Program-made: the position numbers and the translations under genes
Shown: positions 27,314-37,495 of the stretch, piece by piece
Layout: every line of letters begins with the position of its first letter
Numbering within the stretch: the stretch's first letter is position 1
From: Xanthocytophaga agilis
GTDB lineage: Bacteria; Bacteroidota; Bacteroidia; Cytophagales; 172606-1
Length of the DNA stretch: 64,000 bases
Reading direction: 5' to 3'
Assembly: GCF_030068605.1 (NCBI RefSeq)
Contig: NZ_JASJOU010000010.1
Span: 295,136 to 359,135, forward strand
The notes under the pieces: model-generated
Told to the model about the DNA's origin: nothing
The model's database searches: none
What the model saw: only the letters and a program-made list of their open reading frames with translations

Positions 27314-29710
27314 ATGAAATTTTCTTTGAAGAAACAACTAAGTTCTATTCCTCAACCCTCAATAGGTACTACTATTATTGCTTTCATCAGAAACAATTGC
27401 AACAAAAGCTGGTTTCGCTGGGCAAAACGCATAAGTCTGACAATAATAGTATCAATAGTTCTCTTTCTTATACTCAATTTTATCTTTCCACTTCATACCA
27501 AAGTAGAGTATGCTCAGCTTATTACGGCAAAAGACGGCTCCGTTTTGTATGCATTTCTCAGTCATGATGACAAGTGGCGGATGAAAACAGAACTAGATGA
27601 AATTACTCCAGAACTACGTAAGGCTATCATTCATAAGGAAGACCGACTATTTTATTATCATCCGGGAGTTAATGTAATGGCAATCGGGCGAGCAGTGGTT
27701 AATAACATTTTCACAGGAAGAAAGACATCTGGAGCTTCTACCATTACCATGCAGGTAGCCCGGCTCCTGGAACCAAAACGACGGACCTATGGCAATAAAA
27801 TTATTGAGATTTTCAGGGCATTACAATTGGAATGGTATTATTCCAAAGATGAGATATTACAATTGTACCTGAATCTTGTTCCTTATGGAGGCAATGTAGA
27901 AGGTGTAAAATCAGCTGCCTTATTGTATTTTGGGCAGTTACCCAATCGTCTCAGTGTTGCCCAGATCACTACACTGGCAATTGTTCCTAATCGGCCTACA
28001 TCTCTCTCACTGAACCGCAACCCGGTTTTATTAAAACAGGAACGTGACAAATGGCTCAAGCGATTTCAGGAGGATGAAGTTTTCAGTGATACACTGATTG
28101 ACGATGCGATTAATGAGCCTCTACAGTTACGACGTACTCCTTTACCCAACATAGCACCTCATCTGTCTTATCGGTTACATACTAAATATCCGGAACAAGC
28201 GATTCTTAAAACCACCTTAAACCGAATCACTCAGGATAAGGTACAACAACTTGCTTATAACTATCACAAACGTATTCGCAAGTATAATATTCATAATCTG
28301 GCAGTAATTGTTGCAGATAATAAGACACGAGAGATAACAGCCTACATTGGCTCACCGGACTTTACAGACAATGACCATGCCGGACAAGTAGATAATGCCA
28401 GGGCAATCCGATCTCCGGGTAGTACATTAAAGCCGCTGGTATATGCCTTAGGTATTGAAGCAGGTAAGATTACCCCAAAAACCATGCTACTGGATGTTCC
28501 TTCTCAATTTGGAGGCTATTCCCCGGAAAACTTTGATCAGAAATTCAATGGTGCTGTTACAGTAGAGAATGCATTAGTCAATTCACTTAATATTCCAGCT
28601 GTTAAGGTATTGGAAGATATTACAGTCCCTGTTTTTGTCAATAAACTCAAAGCCGCTCGTTTTGAGCAGATTTCACGGGATGAACGCAAGTTAGGTTTAT
28701 CTGTAATCCTGGGAGGTTGTGGTACTACACTCGAAGAGCTGGTTGGCTTGTACAGCTCATTTGCCAATGAAGGCTTATTTACACCTATTTCCAGTTTTCA
28801 GTCTTCTGAGGGAGAAAAAAAAACTACGGTTCGGCTGATATCCAGACAAGCAGCGTATATGATCAGCGAAATACTTATGCAGGCCGTGCGCCCTGATTTG
28901 CCTACAGGCTACCAAAACAGCTACCATGCCCCACCTATTGCCTGGAAAACAGGTACATCATATGGACGCAAAGATGCATGGAGCATTGGATATAACCGTA
29001 AATATACGGTTGGAGTATGGGTAGGCAATGCCAATGCGGAAGGAGTGCCAGAACTCACAGGAGCAGATATTGCCACACCTCTGTTATTTCAATTATTTAA
29101 TACCATTGATTACAATGCTGCCGGAAGCCGGTTACTGGCGCCCAAAAATATGCCATTGCGTTTGGTGTGTGCAGAAACAGGGCTGTTACCTGGAGACTAT
29201 TGTACTCATCAGGTGGTCGATTACTATATCCCCCTGATCTCCAATACACAAACCTGTAAACACATGAAAGAAGTACCCGTATCAGCAGATGAGAGCTTCT
29301 CGTATTGTACAGCCTGTCTTCCTGAAAGTGGTTATAAGAAAAAGCTTTATGAAAACCTCCCTCCTGCCCTAGTGTCATTTTACAATACATGGAGTGTAGC
29401 TTATCGTCGTATTCCACCACACAATCCATCATGTACACGTGTCTTTCAATCAGATGCACCACAGATCATAACTCCTGCCGATGGACGCGAGTATATGATT
29501 GATGCCATAGAGCCACCTGAAATGCTTTTGACCTGTCATGCAGATAATGATGTTAAACAAGTTTACTGGTATATCAATGACAAGTTCTACAAAGCTGCCA
29601 AAGCTACAGACAGGGTCTTTTTTCAGCCTGATTTAGGAGAGGTAAAAATCTCTTGTAGCGATGATAAAGGAAGAAACACCAATATCAGTATTGTTGTTAA
29701 AAAAATGTAA
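27314..29710 (+). CDS. pbpC: Penicillin-binding protein 1C
   Basis: A 798-residue bifunctional peptidoglycan synthase. Membrane anchor at about 40-60. Glycosyltransferase domain with catalytic Glu109 in IIHKEDRLFYYHPG and SGASTITMQVARLL (139-152). Transpeptidase domain with SPGSTLKP (active Ser370, Lys373), SLN-type motif around NSLN and KTGTSYGRKDAW. A C-terminal Cys-containing biPBP_C-like domain ends the protein. The usual partner, an alpha-2-macroglobulin-like gene, is not adjacent; instead nuoK is divergent and def is convergent, 23 bp from the stop. A TAATTTTG -7-like box lies at 27277-27284. Confidence 0.94.
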   Translation: MKFSLKKQLSSIPQPSIGTTIIAFIRNNCNKSWFRWAKRISLTIIVSIVLFLILNFIFPLHTKVEYAQLITAKDGSVLYAFLSHDDKWRMKTELDEITPELRKAIIHKEDRLFYYHPGVNVMAIGRAVVNNIFTGRKTSGASTITMQVARLLEPKRRTYGNKIIEIFRALQLEWYYSKDEILQLYLNLVPYGGNVEGVKSAALLYFGQLPNRLSVAQITTLAIVPNRPTSLSLNRNPVLLKQERDKWLKRFQEDEVFSDTLIDDAINEPLQLRRTPLPNIAPHLSYRLHTKYPEQAILKTTLNRITQDKVQQLAYNYHKRIRKYNIHNLAVIVADNKTREITAYIGSPDFTDNDHAGQVDNARAIRSPGSTLKPLVYALGIEAGKITPKTMLLDVPSQFGGYSPENFDQKFNGAVTVENALVNSLNIPAVKVLEDITVPVFVNKLKAARFEQISRDERKLGLSVILGGCGTTLEELVGLYSSFANEGLFTPISSFQSSEGEKKTTVRLISRQAAYMISEILMQAVRPDLPTGYQNSYHAPPIAWKTGTSYGRKDAWSIGYNRKYTVGVWVGNANAEGVPELTGADIATPLLFQLFNTIDYNAAGSRLLAPKNMPLRLVCAETGLLPGDYCTHQVVDYYIPLISNTQTCKHMKEVPVSADESFSYCTACLPESGYKKKLYENLPPALVSFYNTWSVAYRRIPPHNPSCTRVFQSDAPQIITPADGREYMIDAIEPPEMLLTCHADNDVKQVYWYINDKFYKAAKATDRVFFQPDLGEVKISCSDDKGRNTNISIVVKKM

Positions 29711-29733
29711 TTATCCAAAATCAGAATTTATAA

Positions 29734-30312
29734 TCAATCTGCAAAAAGCATTGGATATCGTGTCCTGGTTCTTCGATTTCCAATCTTTTTCAACTTTCCC
29801 TCTAGTAGCCTTCTTCGTAAAGGACTCAAGGTATCCAGAAATAGCTTACCTTCAATGTGATCATATTCGTGTTGGATGATACGGGCTGTTTCATCAAAGA
29901 ATGTATCAGTATGCCATGCAAACTGTTCATCCTGATAGGACATCACAATACTTTGACTTCGAGACACTCTTTCATGTATATCCGGAATACTGAGGCAACC
30001 TTCTTCATTCAACCAGTTATCAGTACTATATTCTTCAATAACGGGATTCAAAAATACTTTACGGATACCTGGCGCATCTCTGAAATGCAATTTTTTATCT
30101 GAATGCATCTTTGTAAATCCGCTTGTACTATCAATTATAAACAATCGTAATAAGACATTAACCTGAGGAGCGGCCAATCCAACTCCTCCAGCATAGTCCA
30201 TAGTATCCCACATATTGGCAATCAGTTGAGGGAGGTCTGGATAATCAGGCGATACAAACTCACCTTTCTTACGTAAAACAGGCATTCCATATGCCACAAC
30301 AGGTAGTATCAT
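29734..30312 (-). CDS. def: Peptide deformylase
   Basis: A 192-residue enzyme that removes the formyl group from new proteins. All three motifs are intact: GVGLAAPQ (43-50), EGCLS (104-108, Cys106 as metal ligand) and HEYDH (148-152). Length and motif spacing fit the Bacteroidota type. It converges with pbpC, leaving 23 bp between the stops and no visible terminator. No fmt gene is adjacent. Confidence 0.97.
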   Translation of the reverse strand: MILPVVAYGMPVLRKKGEFVSPDYPDLPQLIANMWDTMDYAGGVGLAAPQVNVLLRLFIIDSTSGFTKMHSDKKLHFRDAPGIRKVFLNPVIEEYSTDNWLNEEGCLSIPDIHERVSRSQSIVMSYQDEQFAWHTDTFFDETARIIQHEYDHIEGKLFLDTLSPLRRRLLEGKLKKIGNRRTRTRYPMLFAD

Positions 30313-30438
30313 ATATTCTTTTTCACAAAGTTGCAGCGTATAAGGTATTCCCCATAGTAATTTTTAGACAGTTGGCTAACTTATCACAGTATGAACCCGA
30401 CACATATCTATTCTTGTTCATGATAAAATTAGCTGCTT

Positions 30439-31287
30439 ATGCCAGTAGACCTATTCAGACATATAGTAAAGAAAGAATCCTCCTCTTATTTTCAGACCTT
30501 TACACCATCCTCTGATCTGACATCAGTTATTGAATACTTTTTTCTATATACCATAACATCTTCCCGAAAAGAAGAGCTTGCTTTTGCAGATGGTATTCCT
30601 ATTCTGGTATTCTTATTAGAGAAGTCCTCAGCAATTCAATTTTATACAACAACAGATACACAGGCAACTACAACAGAAGGTTATCTAAGCGGACTCTTTT
30701 TAGAGAAAACGTATATTGAGTCGTTATACCCCGGCCAGCAAATGTTAGGAGTTCGCTTTACAGCAACTGGTTTATATAACCTGCTACAAAGGCCCTTATC
30801 AACATTAGCAGATCATATATTTCATGATGTGGATACGTTATTTGGGGAGAACAGACCTATGCTCTATGAATCATTTACCATTACAGAAAAAATAAATACA
30901 ATTGAGAAATGGATACGTGAACAACTCAAAGGTCACATTGTTTCAACAAGCTTATTTGAAGAAATTATCTATTATATCTGTACACATCAGAGCGAAATAA
31001 ACCTTCGTGAACTAGCAGTGCGTTTTCAGGTAAACTATAAATGGCTCGAACGTAAGTTTCTGATATATACAGGACTCACACCAAAAGAATTTATACGACT
31101 ACAGCGTTTTCTTCCTTGCATCTTTGAACTACAGGAAACAAATGGTAATGACTTAATGGGCTTAGCTATTAATCATGGGTTTTACGACCAGAATCATTTT
31201 ATTAAAGAGTTCAAACAGTTTACCCAAAAAACACCTTTACAATTTCTTAAGCATTCATTACAACCACTATATAAATTACCGGACTAA
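30439..31287 (+). CDS. AraC-family transcriptional regulator
   Basis: A 282-residue protein with an N-terminal domain of the DUF6597 kind (SDLTSVIEYFFLYTI near 25-40 and GVRFTATGLYNLL near 105), and a C-terminal double helix-turn-helix of AraC type (INLRELAVRFQVNYKWLERKFLIYTGLTPKEFIRLQRF, then DQNHFIKEFKQFTQKTPLQFLK). No ligand or target is evident. It stands alone between def and the dipeptide epimerase gene, so its regulon is probably elsewhere. Confidence 0.88.
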   Translation: MPVDLFRHIVKKESSSYFQTFTPSSDLTSVIEYFFLYTITSSRKEELAFADGIPILVFLLEKSSAIQFYTTTDTQATTTEGYLSGLFLEKTYIESLYPGQQMLGVRFTATGLYNLLQRPLSTLADHIFHDVDTLFGENRPMLYESFTITEKINTIEKWIREQLKGHIVSTSLFEEIIYYICTHQSEINLRELAVRFQVNYKWLERKFLIYTGLTPKEFIRLQRFLPCIFELQETNGNDLMGLAINHGFYDQNHFIKEFKQFTQKTPLQFLKHSLQPLYKLPD

Positions 31288-31506
31288 GTAGATAACGTCT
31301 TTGCCCTCTTAGCTAAAGAGAGTAGATTGACAGAAAATAACTATTATTCTCCATCAACCAAAGGATACAATCATTTACGCTTTTCTGATATTTTAAATAC
31401 TATTGTTTGTTATACAAAACTTACTCTATTCTTCATATAATAAGAGATATCGATGCAAACAGTTAATACACCCAGTGTTCGCTTGTTTTTCTAAAGATGT
31501 ACTCAA

Positions 31507-32574
31507 CTATATCTTTTTCACTCCCAATCCTGGTTCACCATTCACGGAAAGTATACCATCTTTCAGAATGAATCCACCTGAAACAACATCCTTTGCCAGG
31601 TCCAAGCTTCCATCCAGATCCAGATATTTTGTATTAGGACATGCCAATGCGGTATGAAGTGCTGCCACTATACTGATAATACTTTCATCATTACAGCCCC
31701 ACATTAAATCAATATTTGCCTTCCTGGCAATCTGCGCGATCTCCATTGCCTGAGTAATCCCACCACACTTCATCAGCTTAATATTAAAAATCCCACAGGC
31801 TGCAGGTGATTCAGCCAAACGGAAAGCATCCTGAGGAGTTACTAGTGATTCATCAGCTGCGATAAGCAACTTTTGCTCTTCTGGCAGATTTTTCATTTCC
31901 AGTATCTGATAGGCAGGCAATGGTTGTTCTACCAATTCGATATTTAATGTACCAATCTGCTGATAAAATCTACTTAGATCCTGTACTGTATACCCCTGAT
32001 TTGCATCAATACGAATTACAATATCGTTTCCATATACTTCGCGCAACTTTACTATTCTTTCGATGTCTTCATCCAGTGATTTTCCCAACTTTACCTTCAA
32101 TACACGAAAACCACGTCCTACATACTCCTCTGCTTCAACAAGTGTAGCTTCCACATCTTTAATGCCTATAGTAATAGAAGTAGGTAAAGATGTTATCTTT
32201 TGTCCCAGGAAAGATGTTAATGGCACTCCCAGATACTTAGTGAATACATCCAGCAAAGCTGTTTCCAATGCAATACGGACACCTGGACTTTTAGGGTACC
32301 ATTCTTGAACTTCCCGACACAATGTCCCTATATGACGGATATCTCTCCCCAGCAACCAATCCAGTTGAGGAGACTGTACAGCCTTCCACATATCATCCAG
32401 CGACTCTCCTACTACGTAAGGACTTGGATTGGCAGCTCCTAACCCATACAACTCGTTTTCAGTAACAATCTCGACAATACAATTCTCAACTGAGGATACT
32501 GTTTTATAGGCTATGGTATAAGGTCGGATTAATTCCAGATTAGGACGACTAACATATATGTGTTTGATCTTCAT
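31507..32574 (-). CDS. L-Ala-D/L-Glu-type dipeptide epimerase (enolase superfamily)
   Basis: A 355-residue member of the muconate-lactonising subgroup. Catalytic Lys pair in KVK (160-162) and Lys266 in NIKLMKCGG; metal ligands Asp190 (IRIDANQGY), Glu216 (VEQPL) and Asp241 (AADESL). The capping domain starts IYVSRPNLELIRPYTIAYKTV. The combination with DES and a C-terminal GxNDES-like WGCNDESIIS is typical of dipeptide epimerases, which act on L-Ala-D-Glu released during murein recycling. Other dipeptide specificities occur in the family, so the substrate is inferred. No mpl or murein peptide transporter gene is adjacent. Confidence 0.88.
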   Translation of the reverse strand: MKIKHIYVSRPNLELIRPYTIAYKTVSSVENCIVEIVTENELYGLGAANPSPYVVGESLDDMWKAVQSPQLDWLLGRDIRHIGTLCREVQEWYPKSPGVRIALETALLDVFTKYLGVPLTSFLGQKITSLPTSITIGIKDVEATLVEAEEYVGRGFRVLKVKLGKSLDEDIERIVKLREVYGNDIVIRIDANQGYTVQDLSRFYQQIGTLNIELVEQPLPAYQILEMKNLPEEQKLLIAADESLVTPQDAFRLAESPAACGIFNIKLMKCGGITQAMEIAQIARKANIDLMWGCNDESIISIVAALHTALACPNTKYLDLDGSLDLAKDVVSGGFILKDGILSVNGEPGLGVKKI

Positions 32575-32672
32575 TGGGGTTCTTGGAGGTTGTTTTGTGT
32601 TTGTAGACAGTTTCAGTAGGTTATATTCTCACTTTGCAAATCAACTCCGGTAAGAAAGAAAAAAAATAAAAA

Positions 32673-32698
32673 AGGGACAAGTTTTGAAACCTGTCCCT
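32673..32698 (-). terminator. Terminator downstream of the MMPL/RND gene
   Basis: A 12-bp stem (32673-32684 with 32687-32698; core GGGACA/TGTCCC) with a single weak pair, followed on the minus strand by a long U tract. It lies about 210 bp past the exporter stop codon and just past a possible tiny ORF. Confidence 0.8.
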
Positions 32699-32720
32699 GA
32701 TATTTTTATTAAGATGGCAG

Positions 32721-32789
32721 CTACCACAGAGCCAAACCAATTACTAACAATATTCCTAGTTTACACAGATTGAAAATAATCCTTGTCAT
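32721..32789 (-). CDS. Possible 22-residue membrane peptide
   Basis: A short frame from ATG (32789-32787) to TAG gives MTRIIFNLCKLGILLVIGLA plus LW, a basic N-terminus and one hydrophobic segment, the look of a small membrane protein. It lies between the MMPL/RND gene and the terminator that ends that transcript, which supports but does not prove expression. A frame this short can arise by chance. Confidence 0.3.
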   Translation of the reverse strand: MTRIIFNLCKLGILLVIGLALW

Positions 32790-32904
32790 AGTTGTAGACG
32801 TTTATCATCTACTCTTTATGAGGGCATTTCAGATAATGTAACCTTACTCACAATCAACTTATTGCAAGATGGTATGTAAGGTTTTCACAGATAAAACAAG
32901 TCCG

Positions 32905-35349
32905 TTAATCAATAGGATTAATCTTTCGGATGGCAATCCGGTTAAGATCTATTTCTTCATCCTCATGTTCCAGGTAGAAGTTGTCAAAATCTTCCAGCAT
33001 ATAGGTCTCATCTTTTGAAACTTTACCTGTATCAAATGAATTCAAAAGGGTAGGTAATAAAGTCAGGTTTGTCACCATTGAGATAAGCATAGAGGCTGAC
33101 ATGAGGATTCCCAGTGATTTTGTCCCTCCAAAACTTGACCACACAAAAATTACAAAGCCGACAAAAAGAATAATCGATGTATAGATAATGCTGGGACCTG
33201 TCTCCATCAGTGTATCACTCACCGCCTGCCTGATGGCTATTTTTTTATAGAATATCTCCTGCCGATAGTGAGCCAGATAATGTATGGAACTGTCCACAAT
33301 AATACCAAAAGAAATACTAAAGATCAAAGAAGTACTGGGCTTTAAGGCTATTCCCATGAATCCCATCAATCCGCCTGTAATTAACAAAGCTACAAAGTTA
33401 GGGATTAGTGAAATGATGACAACACGCAGGTTAAGGAACAAAACCCCGATCATGAGCACAATTACGACAAAGGCAGTTATAAGGCTGGATGCCAGACTGT
33501 CATTCAGATATGCATTCCCTTTGGCAAACAACACAGTCGTACCTGTTACATTTGCCTTCAATTTGGTTGACGCAAATGTTTTCTCAATAGCAGGCCGGAT
33601 CATATTACTTAAGGTCGTATCCATAGAATAAGATCCCAGGTCAGCAATCTTCATTGAAATACGAACATATTGGCCCGTAGAGTCCACAAAAGAGTTTATC
33701 AATCGGCTACCAATATTGGAGGTATCTTTGGTAGAACTCTTACCCAGCATGTTTTTCAGGTATAACAATACAAAACTCCTGTCCATTTTGGTTGGCAACC
33801 CATAAAACTCAGGATTATTGTTATAATAAGCCTGTCTTGCTGCTTTTAGAAACTCTACAACAGATACAGGCTTTGTAATGTTGTGATGTCCGGAAAGAAT
33901 CTGCTCAAACTCTTCAATCTTTTCCAGATTCTTCAATTTAAACACCCCCCGTTTTTCGCCTGTGTTAATCACAATTTCCAGTGGCATAATGCCCTGAAAG
34001 TTTCGTTCAAAGAATCGCAGGTCTTGTACTACGTCACTGTCTTCAGGAAGATCATCTACCATGTAACTAACGGCCTTTATCTGATAGATTCCCCAGAAAG
34101 ACAACAAGGTAGCTACGATAGTAATACCATAAATCCAGTTAGGATGGGTATTAATCCGTTTATCAACCCATGTTAGCGCAGAATTAACAGGTTTTGAATA
34201 CAGGTAACGTAGTTTCTTCTCATTAGGAGCAGGCATATAGGAGAAGAAAATAGGAATCACAACCAGGCAGATAAAAAAGGCGACAAATACATTGATCCCC
34301 GCTACAATACCAAACTCTTCCAGAATAGCTACATCTGTAAATATGGAACCAATAAAACCAGCAGCTGTAGTAGCATTGATCATAAAGGCAGCCAGTCCTA
34401 GTTTAGCAATCGTCCGGATCAAAGCCAGATTCTTATCTCCGTGTTCTACATATTCCTGATGGTACTTATTTAACAAATAAATACATGTAGGCACCGTCAT
34501 GACAATGATAATGGCAGGGAGTAAAGCTGTCAACAGATTTATTTTGTATCCAAACAAGCCCATTGTTCCTACTGTCCAGAGTAATACAACCATTACTGCC
34601 AGTGTACAACCAATGACGGCATCCCAGGCCTTAAAAAAGGCAAAAATGGTTACAATAGTTACTACAACAGACAGAATCAAAAACAGTTGAAGTTCCTTCT
34701 TCACTTTGGTTGACATAACAGACCGAACAAAAGGAACTCCGGCATAATGCAACTTTACACCCGTTTGGGCAGAAAATTTGTCGCCCAGTTCCATCATCGC
34801 CTTCGTAAGTGGCAGACGTTTGGGAGAGTTTAATATCGTTTTATCAATGGAAACCAGAATACCCGTTGCACCATTTTCTGAATTAATAATCTGGTCTTTA
34901 TAAAATTGTAACTGATTCACGAAACGTAACAGGCTATCCAACTCAGCCTGTGAAGAAGGGTGCTTTTTAAAGATTTTCTCCGGATAGAGTTTTTTCTGAG
35001 CACTATCCTTTGCCAGATACTGCAATCCTGGCAATGCTGTAACATTAACTATACCTGGAATCTCAGATAAACCCTTGGTAAATTCCTGTAAGTGCTGAAA
35101 ATTTTTTAATTCATATAATGCACTATCCTGCAAACCAATAGCAATGATATTTGCATCTTCTCCAAATGTCTTTTTAAAATCCCGAAAATACACCATCTCC
35201 GGATCATTGACTGGAACAACTGCTGTGTAATCATAACTCATCTCCAGATTACGCATCTGGTATCCCATAAACGCAGTAGATACAACCAGAAAAATAATCA
35301 GCAGTGTCCGGTTCTTAATGATAAATTTTGCAATGCTAGTCCACATCAC
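32905..35349 (-). CDS. MMPL/RND-superfamily transporter (hydrophobe or lipid exporter type)
   Basis: An 814-residue membrane protein with the doubled RND layout: one membrane segment (about 12-28), a periplasmic domain, then five segments (about 225-375); after about residue 420 the pattern repeats, with periplasmic domain and final segments to about 775. The SSD-like core is visible in ALLPAIIIVMTVPTCIYLLNKYHQEY and FSISFGIIVDSSIHYLAHYRQE. This matches the hydrophobe/amphiphile exporter-like group rather than AcrB-type drug pumps: it is shorter and has no adjacent adaptor gene. The cargo is unknown; hopanoids, lipids or pigments are typical for relatives. Confidence 0.88.
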   Translation of the reverse strand: MMWTSIAKFIIKNRTLLIIFLVVSTAFMGYQMRNLEMSYDYTAVVPVNDPEMVYFRDFKKTFGEDANIIAIGLQDSALYELKNFQHLQEFTKGLSEIPGIVNVTALPGLQYLAKDSAQKKLYPEKIFKKHPSSQAELDSLLRFVNQLQFYKDQIINSENGATGILVSIDKTILNSPKRLPLTKAMMELGDKFSAQTGVKLHYAGVPFVRSVMSTKVKKELQLFLILSVVVTIVTIFAFFKAWDAVIGCTLAVMVVLLWTVGTMGLFGYKINLLTALLPAIIIVMTVPTCIYLLNKYHQEYVEHGDKNLALIRTIAKLGLAAFMINATTAAGFIGSIFTDVAILEEFGIVAGINVFVAFFICLVVIPIFFSYMPAPNEKKLRYLYSKPVNSALTWVDKRINTHPNWIYGITIVATLLSFWGIYQIKAVSYMVDDLPEDSDVVQDLRFFERNFQGIMPLEIVINTGEKRGVFKLKNLEKIEEFEQILSGHHNITKPVSVVEFLKAARQAYYNNNPEFYGLPTKMDRSFVLLYLKNMLGKSSTKDTSNIGSRLINSFVDSTGQYVRISMKIADLGSYSMDTTLSNMIRPAIEKTFASTKLKANVTGTTVLFAKGNAYLNDSLASSLITAFVVIVLMIGVLFLNLRVVIISLIPNFVALLITGGLMGFMGIALKPSTSLIFSISFGIIVDSSIHYLAHYRQEIFYKKIAIRQAVSDTLMETGPSIIYTSIILFVGFVIFVWSSFGGTKSLGILMSASMLISMVTNLTLLPTLLNSFDTGKVSKDETYMLEDFDNFYLEHEDEEIDLNRIAIRKINPID

Positions 35350-35756
35350 TTAATTCAATAAAATAGAAACAATAGTCAAATATTTACAAAAACGTAAACC
35401 CGAGGCTGTAGCGTATAAGAAGCCATCTTACAGAAGTGCATCCCTATCAAATATGGCTATCAAATCAAAAAGGCGCGTCAAAGGTACAGAATACAAATGA
35501 GTTATTTCATGAAAAATCAAATCAAGCTTTCTTAAAAACTTACACTACAGTAAAAAATCGTGCTAAATTTGGACTTAACCTGCCTTGACAGATTATCATA
35601 AAAATTAAACCAAAATTTTGTAAGGAAATTCGAATTGTCTATTAAATTTGCGCTGCTTAAAATTGAAAGAATACAAGATTTTAAGTACAAGCTTTCTAAC
35701 AAAGGAGCTTTTATACTGAGTATTAGGGACTTGAATTTATAAACACATTTACTCAT
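35350..35756. other. Intergenic stretch upstream of a small membrane protein gene
   Basis: No gene supported. A 74-codon minus-strand frame (35532-35756) has no family features and is Ser/Leu/Lys-rich in the way A/T-rich noncoding DNA is. A TAAATTTG box at 35564-35571 fits the -7 consensus but has no TTG partner. The stretch separates divergent genes. Confidence 0.5.
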
Positions 35757-36014
35757 ATGCGTGATTTAAAAGTTTTCGTAGGCGTTTTGGTATTTCTTTT
35801 CATGGCTTTCAGAGCTACACAATGTGGTTCTTTATATAACACCATTCAGCAGAAAGATCCTAATGCAGAGAGCGACTACGTTTATGGCACAATAGACGGC
35901 CCGGCTAAACAGTTGTCCAACAAATATGAGGCTGATCCTGAGCAAGACAAAAAAGCTACTCAAATCCGGGAGAAATTCTTTGGTGGAGCAGCTCAGGCAG
36001 AAGCAGGCAACTAA
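35757..36014 (+). CDS. Small secreted or membrane-anchored protein of unknown function
   Basis: 85 residues: a hydrophobic N-terminus (VFVGVLVFLFMAFRATQCG) that could be a signal peptide or anchor, with Cys23 in a non-standard lipobox context, followed by a charged, helical-looking tail (SNKYEADPEQDKKATQIREKFFGGAAQ). No family recognised. A strong terminator begins 14 bp past the stop, which supports it as a real single-gene unit. Confidence 0.65.
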   Translation: MRDLKVFVGVLVFLFMAFRATQCGSLYNTIQQKDPNAESDYVYGTIDGPAKQLSNKYEADPEQDKKATQIREKFFGGAAQAEAGN

Positions 36015-36027
36015 GAAAAAATTATAT

Positions 36028-36061
36028 AGCAAAAAAGGTGCATCCCTGCACCTTTTTTGCT
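36028..36061 (+). terminator. Terminator behind the 85-residue protein gene
   Basis: A perfect 15-bp stem (36028-36042 with 36047-36061), core GGTGCA/TGCACC, 4-nt loop, followed by a T-rich run on the plus strand. Confidence 0.9.
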
Positions 36062-36183
36062 TTTAGACTACTACCCAATTTTCATCCGGTATAAGTTTTT
36101 TAATACACCAGAAAGGTACCTTTTTTCAGGAGATTGTATTTTTCTGCCATTAGGCAGGTTCATTTTAACCCCGACTTACTGCC

Positions 36184-37254
36184 ATGACTTATCAGAAAAT
36201 TGTTAACTATCTGGGAACTGAGGCATCTTATTTACTAGAATATACCAGTCAGACCATTCCCAAAGAAACGCTTCACTTACCCTCTCCTGACTTTATAGAC
36301 AAAATCTTTGTTCAGTCCAATCGTTCTCCACAGGTTTTGAGAAGCTTGGGACAACTGTTTCAGTCAGGCAGATTAGCTGGAACAGGATATTTATCTATTC
36401 TTCCTATTGATCAGGGAATTGAACACAGTGCAGGAGCTTCGTTTGCTAAAAACCCTATTTACTTCGATCCTGAAAATATTGTCAAGCTGGCAGTAGAAGG
36501 GGGATGTAACGGGGTTGCCACGACATTTGGGGTATTGGGTATGATGTCCAGAAAATATGCCCATAAGATTCCTTTCATTGTCAAGATCAATCATAACGAA
36601 TTGCTAACCTATCCCAATAAATCTGAGCAGATTTTGTTTGGAAGTGTTCGGGAAGCATGGAATCTGGGAGCAGTAGCCATTGGAGCCACAGTATATTTTG
36701 GTTCGGATGATGCCACACGTGAAATTGTTGAAATATCAAAAGCTTTTGAAGAAGCTCATGCACTTGGAATGGCAACTATCCTTTGGTGCTATACCCGCAA
36801 CTCTGCATTTAAAAAAGAAGGTACGGACTATCATGTTTCAGCAGACCTAACCGGACAGGCAAATCATCTGGGTGTAACTATCCAGGCAGATATTATCAAA
36901 CAGAAATTGCCAGAAAATAACGGTGGATACAAAGCGTTAAATACAGGAGCCAGCAGTTATGGAAAACTCGATGAACGCATCTATACACAGCTAACCTCCG
37001 ACCACCCTATTGATCTGTGCCGCTATCAGGTAGCTAATTGTTATATGGGACGTGCCGGATTGATCAATTCAGGAGGAGCCTCAGGATCATCTGATTTTGA
37101 GGATGCTGTAAAAACTGCTGTGATCAATAAACGTGCAGGTGGTATGGGTCTGATATCAGGCAGAAAAGCATTTCAACGCCCAATGAATGAGGGGGTGGCA
37201 TTGCTTAATGCCATTCAGGATGTATATTTGACCCCGGAAATAACAATAGCCTGA
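36184..37254 (+). CDS. fbaB: Class I fructose-bisphosphate aldolase (DhnA/FbaB type)
   Basis: A 356-residue glycolytic/gluconeogenic enzyme forming a Schiff base with its substrate. Recognisable family blocks are [51 protein letters not shown] with the likely Schiff-base region, [14 protein letters not shown], and [17 protein letters not shown] near the C-terminus. It belongs to the bacterial/archaeal DhnA group rather than the eukaryotic class I group and is not metal-dependent. It stands alone on the plus strand ahead of accD. Confidence 0.92.
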   Translation: MTYQKIVNYLGTEASYLLEYTSQTIPKETLHLPSPDFIDKIFVQSNRSPQVLRSLGQLFQSGRLAGTGYLSILPIDQGIEHSAGASFAKNPIYFDPENIVKLAVEGGCNGVATTFGVLGMMSRKYAHKIPFIVKINHNELLTYPNKSEQILFGSVREAWNLGAVAIGATVYFGSDDATREIVEISKAFEEAHALGMATILWCYTRNSAFKKEGTDYHVSADLTGQANHLGVTIQADIIKQKLPENNGGYKALNTGASSYGKLDERIYTQLTSDHPIDLCRYQVANCYMGRAGLINSGGASGSSDFEDAVKTAVINKRAGGMGLISGRKAFQRPMNEGVALLNAIQDVYLTPEITIA

Positions 37255-37495
37255 CATTTTTGTTCTGGACTATTGTATTAATTAGTTATTTAGCCTGACT
37301 TATTAGAGTTATTGTATTGATTATCAATAGAAGTGTATAAACTTCTGTGTGTTTATTTTTGTTCAACAAAAAAATCAGTTTAGAAACAAAAAGATAAGAT
37401 CTCTGAATATGTATACGTGCTGAGTTTTTATAGTTATCAGTATGCTCGTATAGTGTCTTATATTCAAATCCGACTTTTACTCCCTACGAAAGAAC

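Noticed and set aside
35532..35756. 74-codon minus-strand frame upstream of the 85-residue protein gene
   Set aside because: Low-complexity A/T-rich composition, no motif, and it covers the promoter region expected for the plus-strand gene.
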